From Melioribacter sp. (GTDB lineage: Bacteria > Bacteroidota > Ignavibacteria > Ignavibacteriales > Melioribacteraceae), in the NCBI GenBank assembly GCA_016841125.1, contig JAENZU010000045.1, positions 1 to 13,301 on the forward strand: a stretch of 13,301 bases of DNA, given 5' to 3'. The notes beneath the pieces were generated by a model. It worked only from the letters and a program-made list of their open reading frames with translations. It did no database searches and had not been told where the DNA came from. Shown here one piece after another: positions 5,233 to 13,301 of this stretch; position 1 is the stretch's first letter; each line of letters opens with the position of its first letter. The position numbers were made by a program, and so were the translations under genes.

Positions 5233-7614
5233 TTGAAATTTTATAAATCCAAATACGGTTTTTTTACTGATGACGGGAGCGAGTATGTAATCACAAATGC
5301 TCATACGCCGAAACCCTGGGTTAATGTAATTTCAAATGGTAAATACGGATTGGTAATATCTCAAACGGGCGGAGGATTTAGTTGGGATACACATTCCGAA
5401 TTCAACCGGTTAAACCGTTGGCATCAAGATTTAATATTAGATAATTGGGGAAAGTTTTTTTATTTCAAAAATGAGAAGACAGGTGATCTTTGGAGTCCAA
5501 CCTGGATGCCTGTAAAACAAAAACTGGATTTTTATGAATGCAGATTCGGAATGGGTTATTCTACTTTTACCAGTGAGTTTAAAGGGGTTAAAACCATACT
5601 AAATGTATTTGTACCTTTTGACGATGATCTTGAGATCTGGAATTTTTCAATACAAAATAAAAATGATGAACCTATTGAACTTTCTATCACTTCTTATTTT
5701 GAATGGTGCCTTGGTTCTTCAGCAGATCACCATCGCGAATTTCATAAAACATTTTTGGAAACGGAATTTGATTTCGAACTAAATACTTTAACCGCTCAAA
5801 AAAGACTATGGGACATTTCGATTGGAGAAAGGGGTCATTGGAATACTGAATATCCTAACTATGGATTTATCAGTTCAACCAATAAAATAAAAGAGTTTCA
5901 GGGTGACAAGGAATCTTTCATTGGTAAAAATGGAAGTGTTGAAAGACCTAACGAAATATTTAAAAAATCATTATCTGGTAAAACCGGTAAATGGAACGAT
6001 TCGATTGGGACTGTAAAGATAAAATTGAAAATAAAACCAAATGAAACAGAAGAGACTGCGTTTCTGATCGGCATAAAACCGACAACCGAAGAAATTAAAA
6101 CTAGTATTGAAAAATATAATGTTCCTTCCAAAATAAAAACTGCTCTTGAAAACGTTAAACAAAGATGGATTGAAATACTTGATCCGCTAGAAATAAAAAC
6201 ACCTGATAATGCCATGAATTTTTTGGTTAACAAATGGCTGCGTTATCAGGCAATATCCGGTAGATTATGGGGACGAACCGCTTACTATCAGCAGAGCGGA
6301 GCTTTCGGATTCAGAGACCAGCTTCAGGATAGTCTTGTGTTTCTGCCTATTGATCCGAAGATGACCGAGAAACAAATTCGCCTTCATGCACGGCATCAAT
6401 TTGAAGACGGTACAGTTTTACATTGGTGGCACCCTATTACCGAAACGGGATTAACTACCCAAATGACAGACGATCTTTTGTGGCTGCCTTATATAATATT
6501 TCACTACATCGATGAAACAGCTAATTTAGATATTCTAAATCAAAAAGAACCCTACTATGATAACAAGGAAAAATACGATACTCTATTTGATCATTGTATA
6601 GCTGCAATAGAAAAAGTTCTAACTCGTTACAGCGATAGAGGTTTACCTCTCATAGGAGCAGGCGATTGGAATGACGGACTTAGTGCCGTCGGATTGGATA
6701 TGAAAGGTGAATCAATTTGGCTTGCAGAATTCTTTTACCTAATACTTATCCGTTTTGCCGATATCTGCCAAAAGATAGACGAGAATTCAAAAGCTGATAA
6801 ATATTTGAATAAAGCCGCTGAACTAAAATCCGCATTCGATAAATATGCGTGGAATGGCAGCTGGTTTTTCCGCGCAACAAAAGACGATGGTTCAAAAATC
6901 GGCAGCGAAGAATGCAAAGAGGGCAAAATATTCCTTAATACACAAACATGGGGAGTTATTAGCGGAATAGCGGATTCGGATAGACAGAAAAAATCTATGG
7001 CATCTGCTGCAAAATATTTGCTTAGAGAAAACGGGGCGTTGTTACTCGCTCCTGCGTATTCCAGCCCCGATAAATATATTGGATACTTATGCCGTTATGC
7101 CCCGGGAAAAAGGGAGAACGGCGGAGTTTATTCACACGCTGCGGCTTGGGCTGTTTGGGGATTCGCAAAAATTAGAGACAAAGAAAACGCTTTTAAAGCA
7201 TATAAAAATTTGTGCCCTATAGATAACTATATGAAAAGTGCCGATAAATATTGTGCTGAGCCTTACGTTATGCCGGGCAATATCGACGGACCGGATTCCC
7301 CTGATTACGGAATGGGCGGCTGGACGTGGTATACAGGTTCCGCTTCATGGTATCAGAATATTTTTATTGAATGGATTTTAGGTATAAGACCAACATTCGA
7401 AGGGTTGTTGATTGATCCTTTATTCCCGGAAAATTGGAAAGGTTTTTCGATCAAGAGAACCTTTCGCGGAAAAACATTTTATATCAATGTAACAAATGAG
7501 AGTGGTAAAGCAGAAAAAGTTTTGCGAATTATTGTCAATGGTAAAAAAATAAAAGGAAAGCTTATTCAGTTAATACCAGAAATAGATCATTACGAAGTTG
7601 AAGTTTATCTTTAA
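5233..7614 (+). CDS. GH94 inverting glycoside phosphorylase, cytoplasmic; cellobionic acid phosphorylase-like (substrate tentative)
   Basis: This 793-residue enzyme starts at TTG 5233, nine bases after AAAGGA. It has no signal peptide, so it is cytoplasmic. Residues 1-270 are the N-terminal beta-sandwich (SEYVITNAHTPKPWVNVI, GGGFSWDTHSEFNRL, LWSPTWMPVK). About 320-735 is the (alpha/alpha)6 catalytic barrel with GFRDQLQD (359-366), HWWHP (397-401), TDDLLWLP (412-419), GDWNDG (477-482, holding the general-acid aspartate, D478 or more likely D481), PGKRENGG (624-631), H635 and GGWTWYTGSASW (695-706). GH94 enzymes split beta-glucosidic bonds with phosphate to give alpha-sugar 1-phosphate. The barrel motifs recall the cyclic beta-1,2-glucan synthase C-terminus more than classical cellobiose phosphorylase, but the protein lacks that enzyme's large N-terminal parts. 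The length, Q189 and the basic pair R621/K626 suggest cellobionic acid phosphorylase. Family is firm; substrate is inference. Confidence 0.9.
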   Translation: MKFYKSKYGFFTDDGSEYVITNAHTPKPWVNVISNGKYGLVISQTGGGFSWDTHSEFNRLNRWHQDLILDNWGKFFYFKNEKTGDLWSPTWMPVKQKLDFYECRFGMGYSTFTSEFKGVKTILNVFVPFDDDLEIWNFSIQNKNDEPIELSITSYFEWCLGSSADHHREFHKTFLETEFDFELNTLTAQKRLWDISIGERGHWNTEYPNYGFISSTNKIKEFQGDKESFIGKNGSVERPNEIFKKSLSGKTGKWNDSIGTVKIKLKIKPNETEETAFLIGIKPTTEEIKTSIEKYNVPSKIKTALENVKQRWIEILDPLEIKTPDNAMNFLVNKWLRYQAISGRLWGRTAYYQQSGAFGFRDQLQDSLVFLPIDPKMTEKQIRLHARHQFEDGTVLHWWHPITETGLTTQMTDDLLWLPYIIFHYIDETANLDILNQKEPYYDNKEKYDTLFDHCIAAIEKVLTRYSDRGLPLIGAGDWNDGLSAVGLDMKGESIWLAEFFYLILIRFADICQKIDENSKADKYLNKAAELKSAFDKYAWNGSWFFRATKDDGSKIGSEECKEGKIFLNTQTWGVISGIADSDRQKKSMASAAKYLLRENGALLLAPAYSSPDKYIGYLCRYAPGKRENGGVYSHAAAWAVWGFAKIRDKENAFKAYKNLCPIDNYMKSADKYCAEPYVMPGNIDGPDSPDYGMGGWTWYTGSASWYQNIFIEWILGIRPTFEGLLIDPLFPENWKGFSIKRTFRGKTFYINVTNESGKAEKVLRIIVNGKKIKGKLIQLIPEIDHYEVEVYL

Positions 7615-7641
7615 TAATCAGAATTACAATAGGAGGTAATT

Positions 7642-9537
7642 GTGAGAAAATTTTTCATTTTGATAATCTTTTTTATTCTGCTGCCCATTGAGTCTTTAAA
7701 CGCTCAACCGGTAAGACAGGATGCATTATGGGCAAGAAATGTTCCCGTTGGAACAATAACACTTGACGGTGTTTTGGACGAAGCTGAATGGGCTTCTGCA
7801 GAATCTTTAGCTGTAGTTTACGGAGAGAATGCGGGACTTCCAACCAGCGGCTGGCGCGCTGAATTCCAACCCGATGCTGTAACCGATCCGACTAACGCAA
7901 TGGTTAAATTTTTAGCTTCCGGAACCAAACTTTATATTGCGTTCACTATTCCCGATTCTTCTGTCGGCGGTACTCAAGATTGGGCAAGATGGGATGGTAT
8001 TTTAATGTCAATTAAAAATAAAGCCCAAATTGATCCGGTAACGCAGACAGCGCTGCCTGCTGAATTTTTCTATGCATACTGGCTGGCGAATTTACCTAAT
8101 CCCACTCCGATTGTCGGCGCCAACCCAAGGTTTATTGGTACATTTGGAAATTTTAACGATACTACAAGGACACCGGAACAAATTGCAGTGTGGGATGCGC
8201 GAACAATTGTTGATGGACTATCGAATGACGACCAGCGTGATAATGGCTGGGTTGTTGAAATGCAGATTGATCTCGATAGTCTTGGTTATAACATTACCGG
8301 TCCGGCAGGGGATGTTGTTGCATTGAATTTTAGTATTTGGGATTGTGACTATCTTTTTGAAGGGGACCCCACAAAAATTAGCTCAACAAGAACACACTGG
8401 CAAAATACATGGGGAAATGTTACTTCCAATAATGTTGGCAGAATAATGATCAGGCCGGATATTACTATTACTAGTTCTCCTCAATACAACATGCCGGATG
8501 CAGAACTTCCACCAGGTGGTACTAACGAAGTAAACATTGACGGTGATTTAGGAGATTTTATGTGGCCTCATGCATATCAGTTTGAGATAGGATGGAATGA
8601 CGTTAATATTAGAAATAATTACCCAGGAGTCGGTCCTCTTGTTAGTGGTCAATTTCAACCTGAATTATTCGGTAATCCTCGTCCACCAGTCCTTGATCCC
8701 TCATATGGAAAATTAAGTGCATTCTTTAAAAACGATTCTCTATATCTTGCTGCCGATATTAATGATCAACTGGTTCAAGGGACGGCAATTTTTGATAAAG
8801 CCGATGGCGTTGGTTTTATTATTGGTCATCGCACAGAATTGAACGAAGAAAATGCAATGATTTTTAAATATTTGAGAATCAATTTCGACCAAACCGGAGC
8901 TCCTTCTGCTCAAGATAATCTTCCAAATTTGATCGACGATAATGGTGCTGAATTCGCGGTTAAATTAAAAGGTTCTACAACGGTAAATAATAATTTTGAC
9001 ATAGACGAGGGATATGTTGTAGAATTAAAAGTTGATTTAACTAAGCTTGGTTATGAAACTGGTTTGGGGGATAAGTTATTATTTATGGGCGCGGTACTTC
9101 TGGACGGTGATTCATTTGATGATTCCCTCGCCAATTACGGTACACGCACCTGGTGGTTTCGCGAACATGCCGGCGGTCCTGCCGCTGCATGGATATTTAT
9201 GAATGAGAATATTTTTGTTAATGTAGAGGATAATTATTCTGCTCAAATTCCTACTTCTATTGAACTAATTGGAAATTATCCAAACCCGTTCAATCCAGCA
9301 ACAAAAATTAAATTTTCACTACCTGCGTCCGGTACTGTTTCAGTGCGTGTAGTAAATGCTCTTGGCGAGGAGGTTTACTCAAAACAAATTGAAAATTTAA
9401 ACGAAGGAATTAATGAATTTAATTTTAGCGGAACCGGATTTTCTTCGGGAGTTTATTTTTATCAAATTAGCCTAATGAATACGGCTGCGGGAATTGATCA
9501 TTCAAGCGCATTTGGTAAAATGATTTTACTTAAATAA
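7642..9537 (+). CDS. Secreted protein with two CBM9-like domains and T9SS sorting domain
   Basis: This 631-residue protein starts at GTG 7642 behind a perfect AGGAGGT (7631-7637), 27 bases after the GH94 stop, so the two share a transcript. Residues 1-22 are a signal peptide (MRKFFILIIFFILLP core, cleavage after LNAQ). Two CBM9/DOMON-like domains follow. The first runs from about 36 to 275 with TLDGVLDEAEW at 40-50, WDGILMSI and the VVEMQIDLDSLGY strand. The second runs from about 297 to 525 with VNIDGDLGDFMW at 297-308, DSLYLAADIND and YVVELKVDLTKLGY. Residues 545-631 are a type A T9SS tail (NYPNPFNPATKIKF, SSGVYFYQIS, KMILLK end). No hydrolase domain is seen. It is a distant partner of the first gene with a duplicated binding domain. 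Role inferred: surface capture of the glycan imported by the receptor encoded next. Confidence 0.88.
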   Translation: MRKFFILIIFFILLPIESLNAQPVRQDALWARNVPVGTITLDGVLDEAEWASAESLAVVYGENAGLPTSGWRAEFQPDAVTDPTNAMVKFLASGTKLYIAFTIPDSSVGGTQDWARWDGILMSIKNKAQIDPVTQTALPAEFFYAYWLANLPNPTPIVGANPRFIGTFGNFNDTTRTPEQIAVWDARTIVDGLSNDDQRDNGWVVEMQIDLDSLGYNITGPAGDVVALNFSIWDCDYLFEGDPTKISSTRTHWQNTWGNVTSNNVGRIMIRPDITITSSPQYNMPDAELPPGGTNEVNIDGDLGDFMWPHAYQFEIGWNDVNIRNNYPGVGPLVSGQFQPELFGNPRPPVLDPSYGKLSAFFKNDSLYLAADINDQLVQGTAIFDKADGVGFIIGHRTELNEENAMIFKYLRINFDQTGAPSAQDNLPNLIDDNGAEFAVKLKGSTTVNNNFDIDEGYVVELKVDLTKLGYETGLGDKLLFMGAVLLDGDSFDDSLANYGTRTWWFREHAGGPAAAWIFMNENIFVNVEDNYSAQIPTSIELIGNYPNPFNPATKIKFSLPASGTVSVRVVNALGEEVYSKQIENLNEGINEFNFSGTGFSSGVYFYQISLMNTAAGIDHSSAFGKMILLK

Positions 9538-9549
9538 TAGGAAGTACCG

Positions 9550-9581
9550 CCGGGGATCAATGAATCCCCGGACTTTTTTTT
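9550..9581 (+). terminator. Strong intrinsic terminator
   Basis: CCGGGGAT (9550-9557) pairs perfectly with ATCCCCGG (9564-9571) around a six-base loop, followed by AC and eight T residues (9574-9581). It lies 12 bases after the CBM9-like gene and just before the receptor gene. I saw no separate promoter for the receptor in the 28 bases that remain, so it likely works by partial read-through. Confidence 0.92.
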
Positions 9582-9609
9582 AATGAACTCAATAAATGCA
9601 GGAGTTCAG

Positions 9610-12255
9610 ATGAATAAAAAGAATTACGAAATACGACTATTTCCCATTTTTTTGGTCGTCGCAATTTTGTTTTCCGTTTCTCTTTCTGCCCAAACCACGG
9701 GAAAACTTTCAGGAAGAGTAACCGATGAAAGCGGCACTCCGCTTGTCTCCGCCAATATCATTATTGAGGGAACTGATCTTGGTGCAGCCACAGATGTTGA
9801 CGGATATTACAGCATCATAAATATTCGATCCGGCAGTTATAATATTAAATTCCGATATATCGGTTATCAAACAAAAAATATTGAAGGCGTGAGGATATCA
9901 GCCGATAAAACAACTCAGATTGATGTTCAACTGAATACAGAAGTGATTGCTGGAGAAGAGGTGACCGTTACTGCCCAAAAGCCGATTGTAGAATTCAGTC
10001 AAACTAGTTCGGTAGTATCTGTTAGTAGAGAAGAAATTAAAAATCTTCCGGTACAAGGATTGAACGAAATTGTGAATTTAAAAGCTGGTGTTATAGACGG
10101 TCATTTTAGAGGGGGGCGTATCGGCGAGGTTCAATATCAAGTCGATGGAGTAACCGTAAATAATCCTTTCAATAATTCATCAACTTTGGAACTTGATAGA
10201 TCGTTGATTGAAGAAGTTCAAGTAATAAGCGGAACATTCGACGCGAAATACGGGCAGGCTATGTCGGGCGTTGTAAATGCGGTTTTAAGAACCGGCGGCG
10301 GTAAGTTTGAGTATTCAGGTGAGTTTTACGGAGGGGATTATTTTACAACAGACACCGAAAGATATCCGCATACCGACAAATATAAACCCTTTAATATTCA
10401 AAATTATCAATTAACAATTACAGGTCCGTTTCCAATTCCGCAGACAACATTTTTTGTAAGCGGGAGAAGGTATTCCTCAGACGGATATTTTTTTGGTGAG
10501 CGTAGATTTGTTCCAACAGATACAAATAATTTTGAAAAACGTATATTCAATCCCACCGGCGATGGCGCGCTTGTTCCAATGTCCACAACTCGCGAATGGA
10601 GCGGTCAGGCAAAAATTACAAACAAATCGTTTGGCTCTGTTGAGTTAAGTTATCAAGCTATTTTTAATTTTGCCGAAAGAAGTTATTACAATCATGCATT
10701 CAGATTCAACCCGGAAGGGACTAAAATAAACAAAACCACTTCTATAGCACACGGATTATCCTTAACACATTCCATTAACAATGAAATGTTTTATAAGTTA
10801 AATATCAGGCAGAATTATTTTGAATATAACGACTACAAATACAAAGACTTATATGATCCCCGCTATATTGCGGCAGGGGAACCCAAAGCCGATGCAAATT
10901 ATGAGGATGGTGCAATTGTTCAAGGTGTTGATCTTGGAAGATACAAACAAAAGACTAATTCGATCATTATCAAAAATGACTGGACTTGGCAGGCTACGCG
11001 TATCCATATGCTGGAAGCAGGTTTTGAAGCGCAGTACTCTGAAATAACTTTTGGCAGTCCGGGCTTTTTTATAACCACTACTGTGGATGGGAAGTCAATT
11101 TTACAGCCGCGCCAGGAGTATCCGCGTGTGCCGGGAATTCAAAATTATTATCCCCAGCAGTTTGCCACATATTTTCAGGATAGGGTTGAGTTAGGTGATC
11201 TCGTTGTACGTGCGGGAGTCCGATTAGAATACTTTAATGCCAAATCAACAATACCGAGCGATCTTGCCAATCCGGCAAATTCTATCAGCGGAGCTCCGGA
11301 ATCGATACCGAAAAAAACATCTGCCAAATATGCTTTTGCTCCCCGCCTTGGATTGAGTTTCCCATTAACAGCTTCATCATCCGCATATTTTTCTTACGGG
11401 CATTTTTATCAATTACCAGGACTTGGATTACTTTACAGTAACGCCGATTACTCATTGCTGGATGAACTGCAGGCTGGCGGTATCAGTTATGGTGTAATGG
11501 GCAATCCCGATCTTAATCCGGAATTTACTATACAATATGAGTGCGGTTATAAAAATGCAATCAGCAATATTTTGGGTGCCGAGATATCATTCTTTTATAA
11601 AGATATTCGCGATTTACTCGGTGTTGAATTTGTAAGCACTTATACGGCGGCTGATTATGCTCGCTTTACCAATGTCGATTTCGGGAGCGTTTACGGTTTT
11701 ACTATTTCACTTACGCAAAGAAACTTCGGAAATTTATCTACAAGTTTAGATTTCACATTACAATATGCGGAAGGTAATTCGAGCGATCCGCAAGAAACCG
11801 CAAACAGAGCCGCATCGGGAAAAGACCCGCGTCCAAGAACAATTCCATTTAGCTGGGACCAGCGCAATACAATAAATGGCACTATAATTTATTCCCAGCC
11901 GGATGATTATTCCATAAGCACAATAATAAAATTCGGCAGCGGACAGCCGTACACTCCGGAAATTGGGTATGGATTTAATGCTGATCTCGAAACAAATTCC
12001 GGAACTAAAAACAGTTTCTTTTTAGTTGATTTAAGAGCCGAAAAATATTTTTCATTCGGACCGCTGCAGTTTAGCATATTTGCTAGGGTTTTCAATCTTT
12101 TCAATAATCATTTTGTTAATGGATTTGTATTCTCCTCCACAGGAAGCCCGGATTACACTCTAACGCCTTCCTCATCGCGTTCGCAATTGTACGATCCTTC
12201 GAGATATTATGAACCCAGGCGTATTGAATTTGGTATTTCATTCAGGAGTAATTGA
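9610..12255 (+). CDS. TonB-dependent outer-membrane receptor with carboxypeptidase-regulatory-like N-terminal domain
   Basis: The start is ATG 9610, five bases after GGAG (9601-9604); an in-frame ATG at 9583 touches the terminator T-run and has no ribosome site. The product is 881 residues. Residues 1-27 are a signal peptide ending SLSAQ. Residues 31-110 are a carboxypeptidase-D-regulatory-like domain (GKLSGRVTDESGTPLVSANI, DVDGYYSI, RYIGYQT). Residues about 115-232 are the plug (VEFSQTSSVVSVSREEI, YQVDGVTVNN, EEVQVISGTFDAKYGQAMSG). The rest is a 22-strand-type barrel ending in an aromatic C-terminal strand (YYEPRRIEFGISFRSN). It imports a ligand across the outer membrane using TonB energy. 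It is shorter than usual SusC proteins and no SusD gene follows. The next gene starts two bases after its stop. Ligand inferred from context: an oligosaccharide. Confidence 0.93.
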   Translation: MNKKNYEIRLFPIFLVVAILFSVSLSAQTTGKLSGRVTDESGTPLVSANIIIEGTDLGAATDVDGYYSIINIRSGSYNIKFRYIGYQTKNIEGVRISADKTTQIDVQLNTEVIAGEEVTVTAQKPIVEFSQTSSVVSVSREEIKNLPVQGLNEIVNLKAGVIDGHFRGGRIGEVQYQVDGVTVNNPFNNSSTLELDRSLIEEVQVISGTFDAKYGQAMSGVVNAVLRTGGGKFEYSGEFYGGDYFTTDTERYPHTDKYKPFNIQNYQLTITGPFPIPQTTFFVSGRRYSSDGYFFGERRFVPTDTNNFEKRIFNPTGDGALVPMSTTREWSGQAKITNKSFGSVELSYQAIFNFAERSYYNHAFRFNPEGTKINKTTSIAHGLSLTHSINNEMFYKLNIRQNYFEYNDYKYKDLYDPRYIAAGEPKADANYEDGAIVQGVDLGRYKQKTNSIIIKNDWTWQATRIHMLEAGFEAQYSEITFGSPGFFITTTVDGKSILQPRQEYPRVPGIQNYYPQQFATYFQDRVELGDLVVRAGVRLEYFNAKSTIPSDLANPANSISGAPESIPKKTSAKYAFAPRLGLSFPLTASSSAYFSYGHFYQLPGLGLLYSNADYSLLDELQAGGISYGVMGNPDLNPEFTIQYECGYKNAISNILGAEISFFYKDIRDLLGVEFVSTYTAADYARFTNVDFGSVYGFTISLTQRNFGNLSTSLDFTLQYAEGNSSDPQETANRAASGKDPRPRTIPFSWDQRNTINGTIIYSQPDDYSISTIIKFGSGQPYTPEIGYGFNADLETNSGTKNSFFLVDLRAEKYFSFGPLQFSIFARVFNLFNNHFVNGFVFSSTGSPDYTLTPSSSRSQLYDPSRYYEPRRIEFGISFRSN

Positions 12256-12256
12256 A

Positions 12257-13301
12257 ATGAAAAACAAAAATGTAAATAGTTCATTAAATTTTATAAGTCC
12301 GCTGCTTCTTACTTTATTTGTTTGGCTGCTCGTAACTTCGCAGGTATTCGCGCAGGAACTTCTTCCTGTTGTTCCCCCTGAATTAAGAGGTAAAATTGAT
12401 GCGGAACGATCCGGACTTCACGATGCAAATCGAATACGCACTATATTTTATAATTTTGGAATGGTCGGCGATTATCCGCCCGATCCTATTAATGTGGATG
12501 TTACAGTATTCCATTCCATTGAAGTACCAAAAGGGTCGGGAGAAAATTATGGTGATGGTACAACGCCGTTTGTACTTGCCCAAATTACTCAAACCAGCGG
12601 ATCTAATGCTTATATTATGGAGACCGGATACCGCGAGCGTCAGGGGACGAGTCCTATTTCCAGTAAAACAATGAGGTTTGAACCCAGACCCGGATATTTT
12701 CAGAATGATCCTGAAATTAACAAGGGAAGATCGGTAGCACTCAGTAATGACCCTCGTACATGGCCGGATAAATGGATTGATAAAATTTATGATCCCGATG
12801 ATCCAGGCTGGAGTAATTCCTGGAATGGATACTTCGGCAAAGCACCGAAAGCCGATCAGGAAAGTTATGTTGTTTACGATGACAATTACTATGATGCATG
12901 GAATTATTTCCCGGATAATAGGGATAATACACGACACGGGCTTGGTTTAAAAGTTGAACAGCGCGGCTTTCAATGGGCAAATCCGCAGGCTGGTTACGTG
13001 ATATTTTTTCACTATGATATCGCCAACGAATCAACCACTAATTACAATGACAACATCATTTTTGGTTTGTACATGGATTCAGGGGTGGGTGGCTCCGGTG
13101 TTGGAAGGGACGGAATTCCAGAATCGGATGATGACAATGCCTACTTTGATAAAAGTGCCGGTTTGAATTTGGTTTATACCTGGGATAAAAATGGCTATGG
13201 AATGAGGGGTTCAACAGGTTATCTCGGTTATTCATATCTCGAAACTCCAGGCAATCCGACAGATGGATTAGACAATGATTCAGACGGTATTGCTGATGAA
13301 C
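12257..13301 (+). CDS. Exported protein of unknown family with calcium-binding-like repeat (3' truncated by window edge)
   Basis: ATG 12257 lies one base after the receptor stop, eight bases after AGGAG (12244-12248), and the frame stays open for 348 codons to the window end. Residues 1-33 form a signal peptide (hydrophobic 12-31, cleavage after FAQ). Then comes a conserved-looking RTIFYNFGMVGDYPPD stretch (61-76), aromatic and Asp/Asn-rich segments, GYVIFFHYDIANES (246-259) and IIFGLYMDSGVGG. At the very end is DGLDNDSDGIADE (336-348), an Asp-rich calcium-loop repeat of thrombospondin-type-3 style. I do not recognise a named family. The missing C-terminus may carry a T9SS tail like the other secreted proteins here. 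Tight coupling to the receptor suggests a surface partner, occupying the position where SusD would normally be, though it shows no SusD features. Confidence 0.85.
   Translation, partial: MKNKNVNSSLNFISPLLLTLFVWLLVTSQVFAQELLPVVPPELRGKIDAERSGLHDANRIRTIFYNFGMVGDYPPDPINVDVTVFHSIEVPKGSGENYGDGTTPFVLAQITQTSGSNAYIMETGYRERQGTSPISSKTMRFEPRPGYFQNDPEINKGRSVALSNDPRTWPDKWIDKIYDPDDPGWSNSWNGYFGKAPKADQESYVVYDDNYYDAWNYFPDNRDNTRHGLGLKVEQRGFQWANPQAGYVIFFHYDIANESTTNYNDNIIFGLYMDSGVGGSGVGRDGIPESDDDNAYFDKSAGLNLVYTWDKNGYGMRGSTGYLGYSYLETPGNPTDGLDNDSDGIADE

Noticed and set aside
4754..6926. Minus-strand frames inside the LacI and GH94 genes, up to 129 codons
   Set aside because: They are antisense shadows of well-supported genes, with no recognisable domains.
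9583..9609. Upstream ATG for the TonB-dependent receptor
   Set aside because: It abuts the terminator T-run and has no ribosome site; ATG 9610 has GGAG at the right distance and starts the signal peptide.
12383..13034. Two long minus-strand frames and plus-strand frames at the right end
   Set aside because: They lie opposite or out of frame with the exported protein that starts at 12257, which has a start, ribosome site and signal peptide; the others show no family motifs.

Overview
The window looks like a chromosomal segment of an AT-rich member of the Bacteroidetes/Chlorobi group, most likely an Ignavibacteria-type organism. The main clue is a pair of secreted proteins that end in type IX secretion (T9SS) type A sorting domains with the N-F/Y-P-N-P-F-N-P core common in that lineage. 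A TonB-dependent receptor with an N-terminal carboxypeptidase-regulatory-like domain, 'AQ' signal-peptide ends and GGAGG-type ribosome sites agree with this. The taxonomy is inferred from protein style, not from a marker gene.

Left part (1-2135): the 3' end of an ECF-type sigma factor overlaps a four-helix membrane protein by 17 bases, possibly its regulator. Next come a small protein with a glycine-rich membrane hairpin and a DUF2200 protein. These are separate small units unrelated to the sugar locus. Positions 2136-2815 are a 680-base gene-free stretch. It holds a 130-base imperfect inverted repeat with an integron attC-like layout and, nearer the next gene, a very clear promoter (TTGACA, 17 bases, TATATT) followed at once by a perfect 18-base palindrome of LacI-operator type.

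Right part (2816-13301): all genes lie on the plus strand and form a carbohydrate-utilisation locus. In order they are a secreted CBM9-like/T9SS protein, a LacI-family regulator, a cytoplasmic GH94 glycoside phosphorylase, a second secreted protein with two CBM9-like domains and a T9SS tail, a TonB-dependent outer-membrane receptor, and an exported protein that runs off the window end. Two intrinsic terminators (about 4157-4188 and 9550-9581) divide the locus into sections.

Proposed working model (inference): T9SS-delivered surface proteins hold a glycan or oligosaccharide, the TonB-dependent receptor imports it, and the cytoplasmic GH94 enzyme phosphorolyses it to a sugar 1-phosphate. The LacI protein senses the sugar and represses the promoter at 2596-2624 through the overlapping palindrome. 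There is no SusD homologue and no secreted hydrolase in view, so this is not a standard Sus-type locus. GH94 motifs place the enzyme near the cyclic beta-1,2-glucan synthase/cellobionic acid phosphorylase side of the family, but the substrate is not proven. No tRNA, rRNA, CRISPR array, insertion sequence or transposase was seen.
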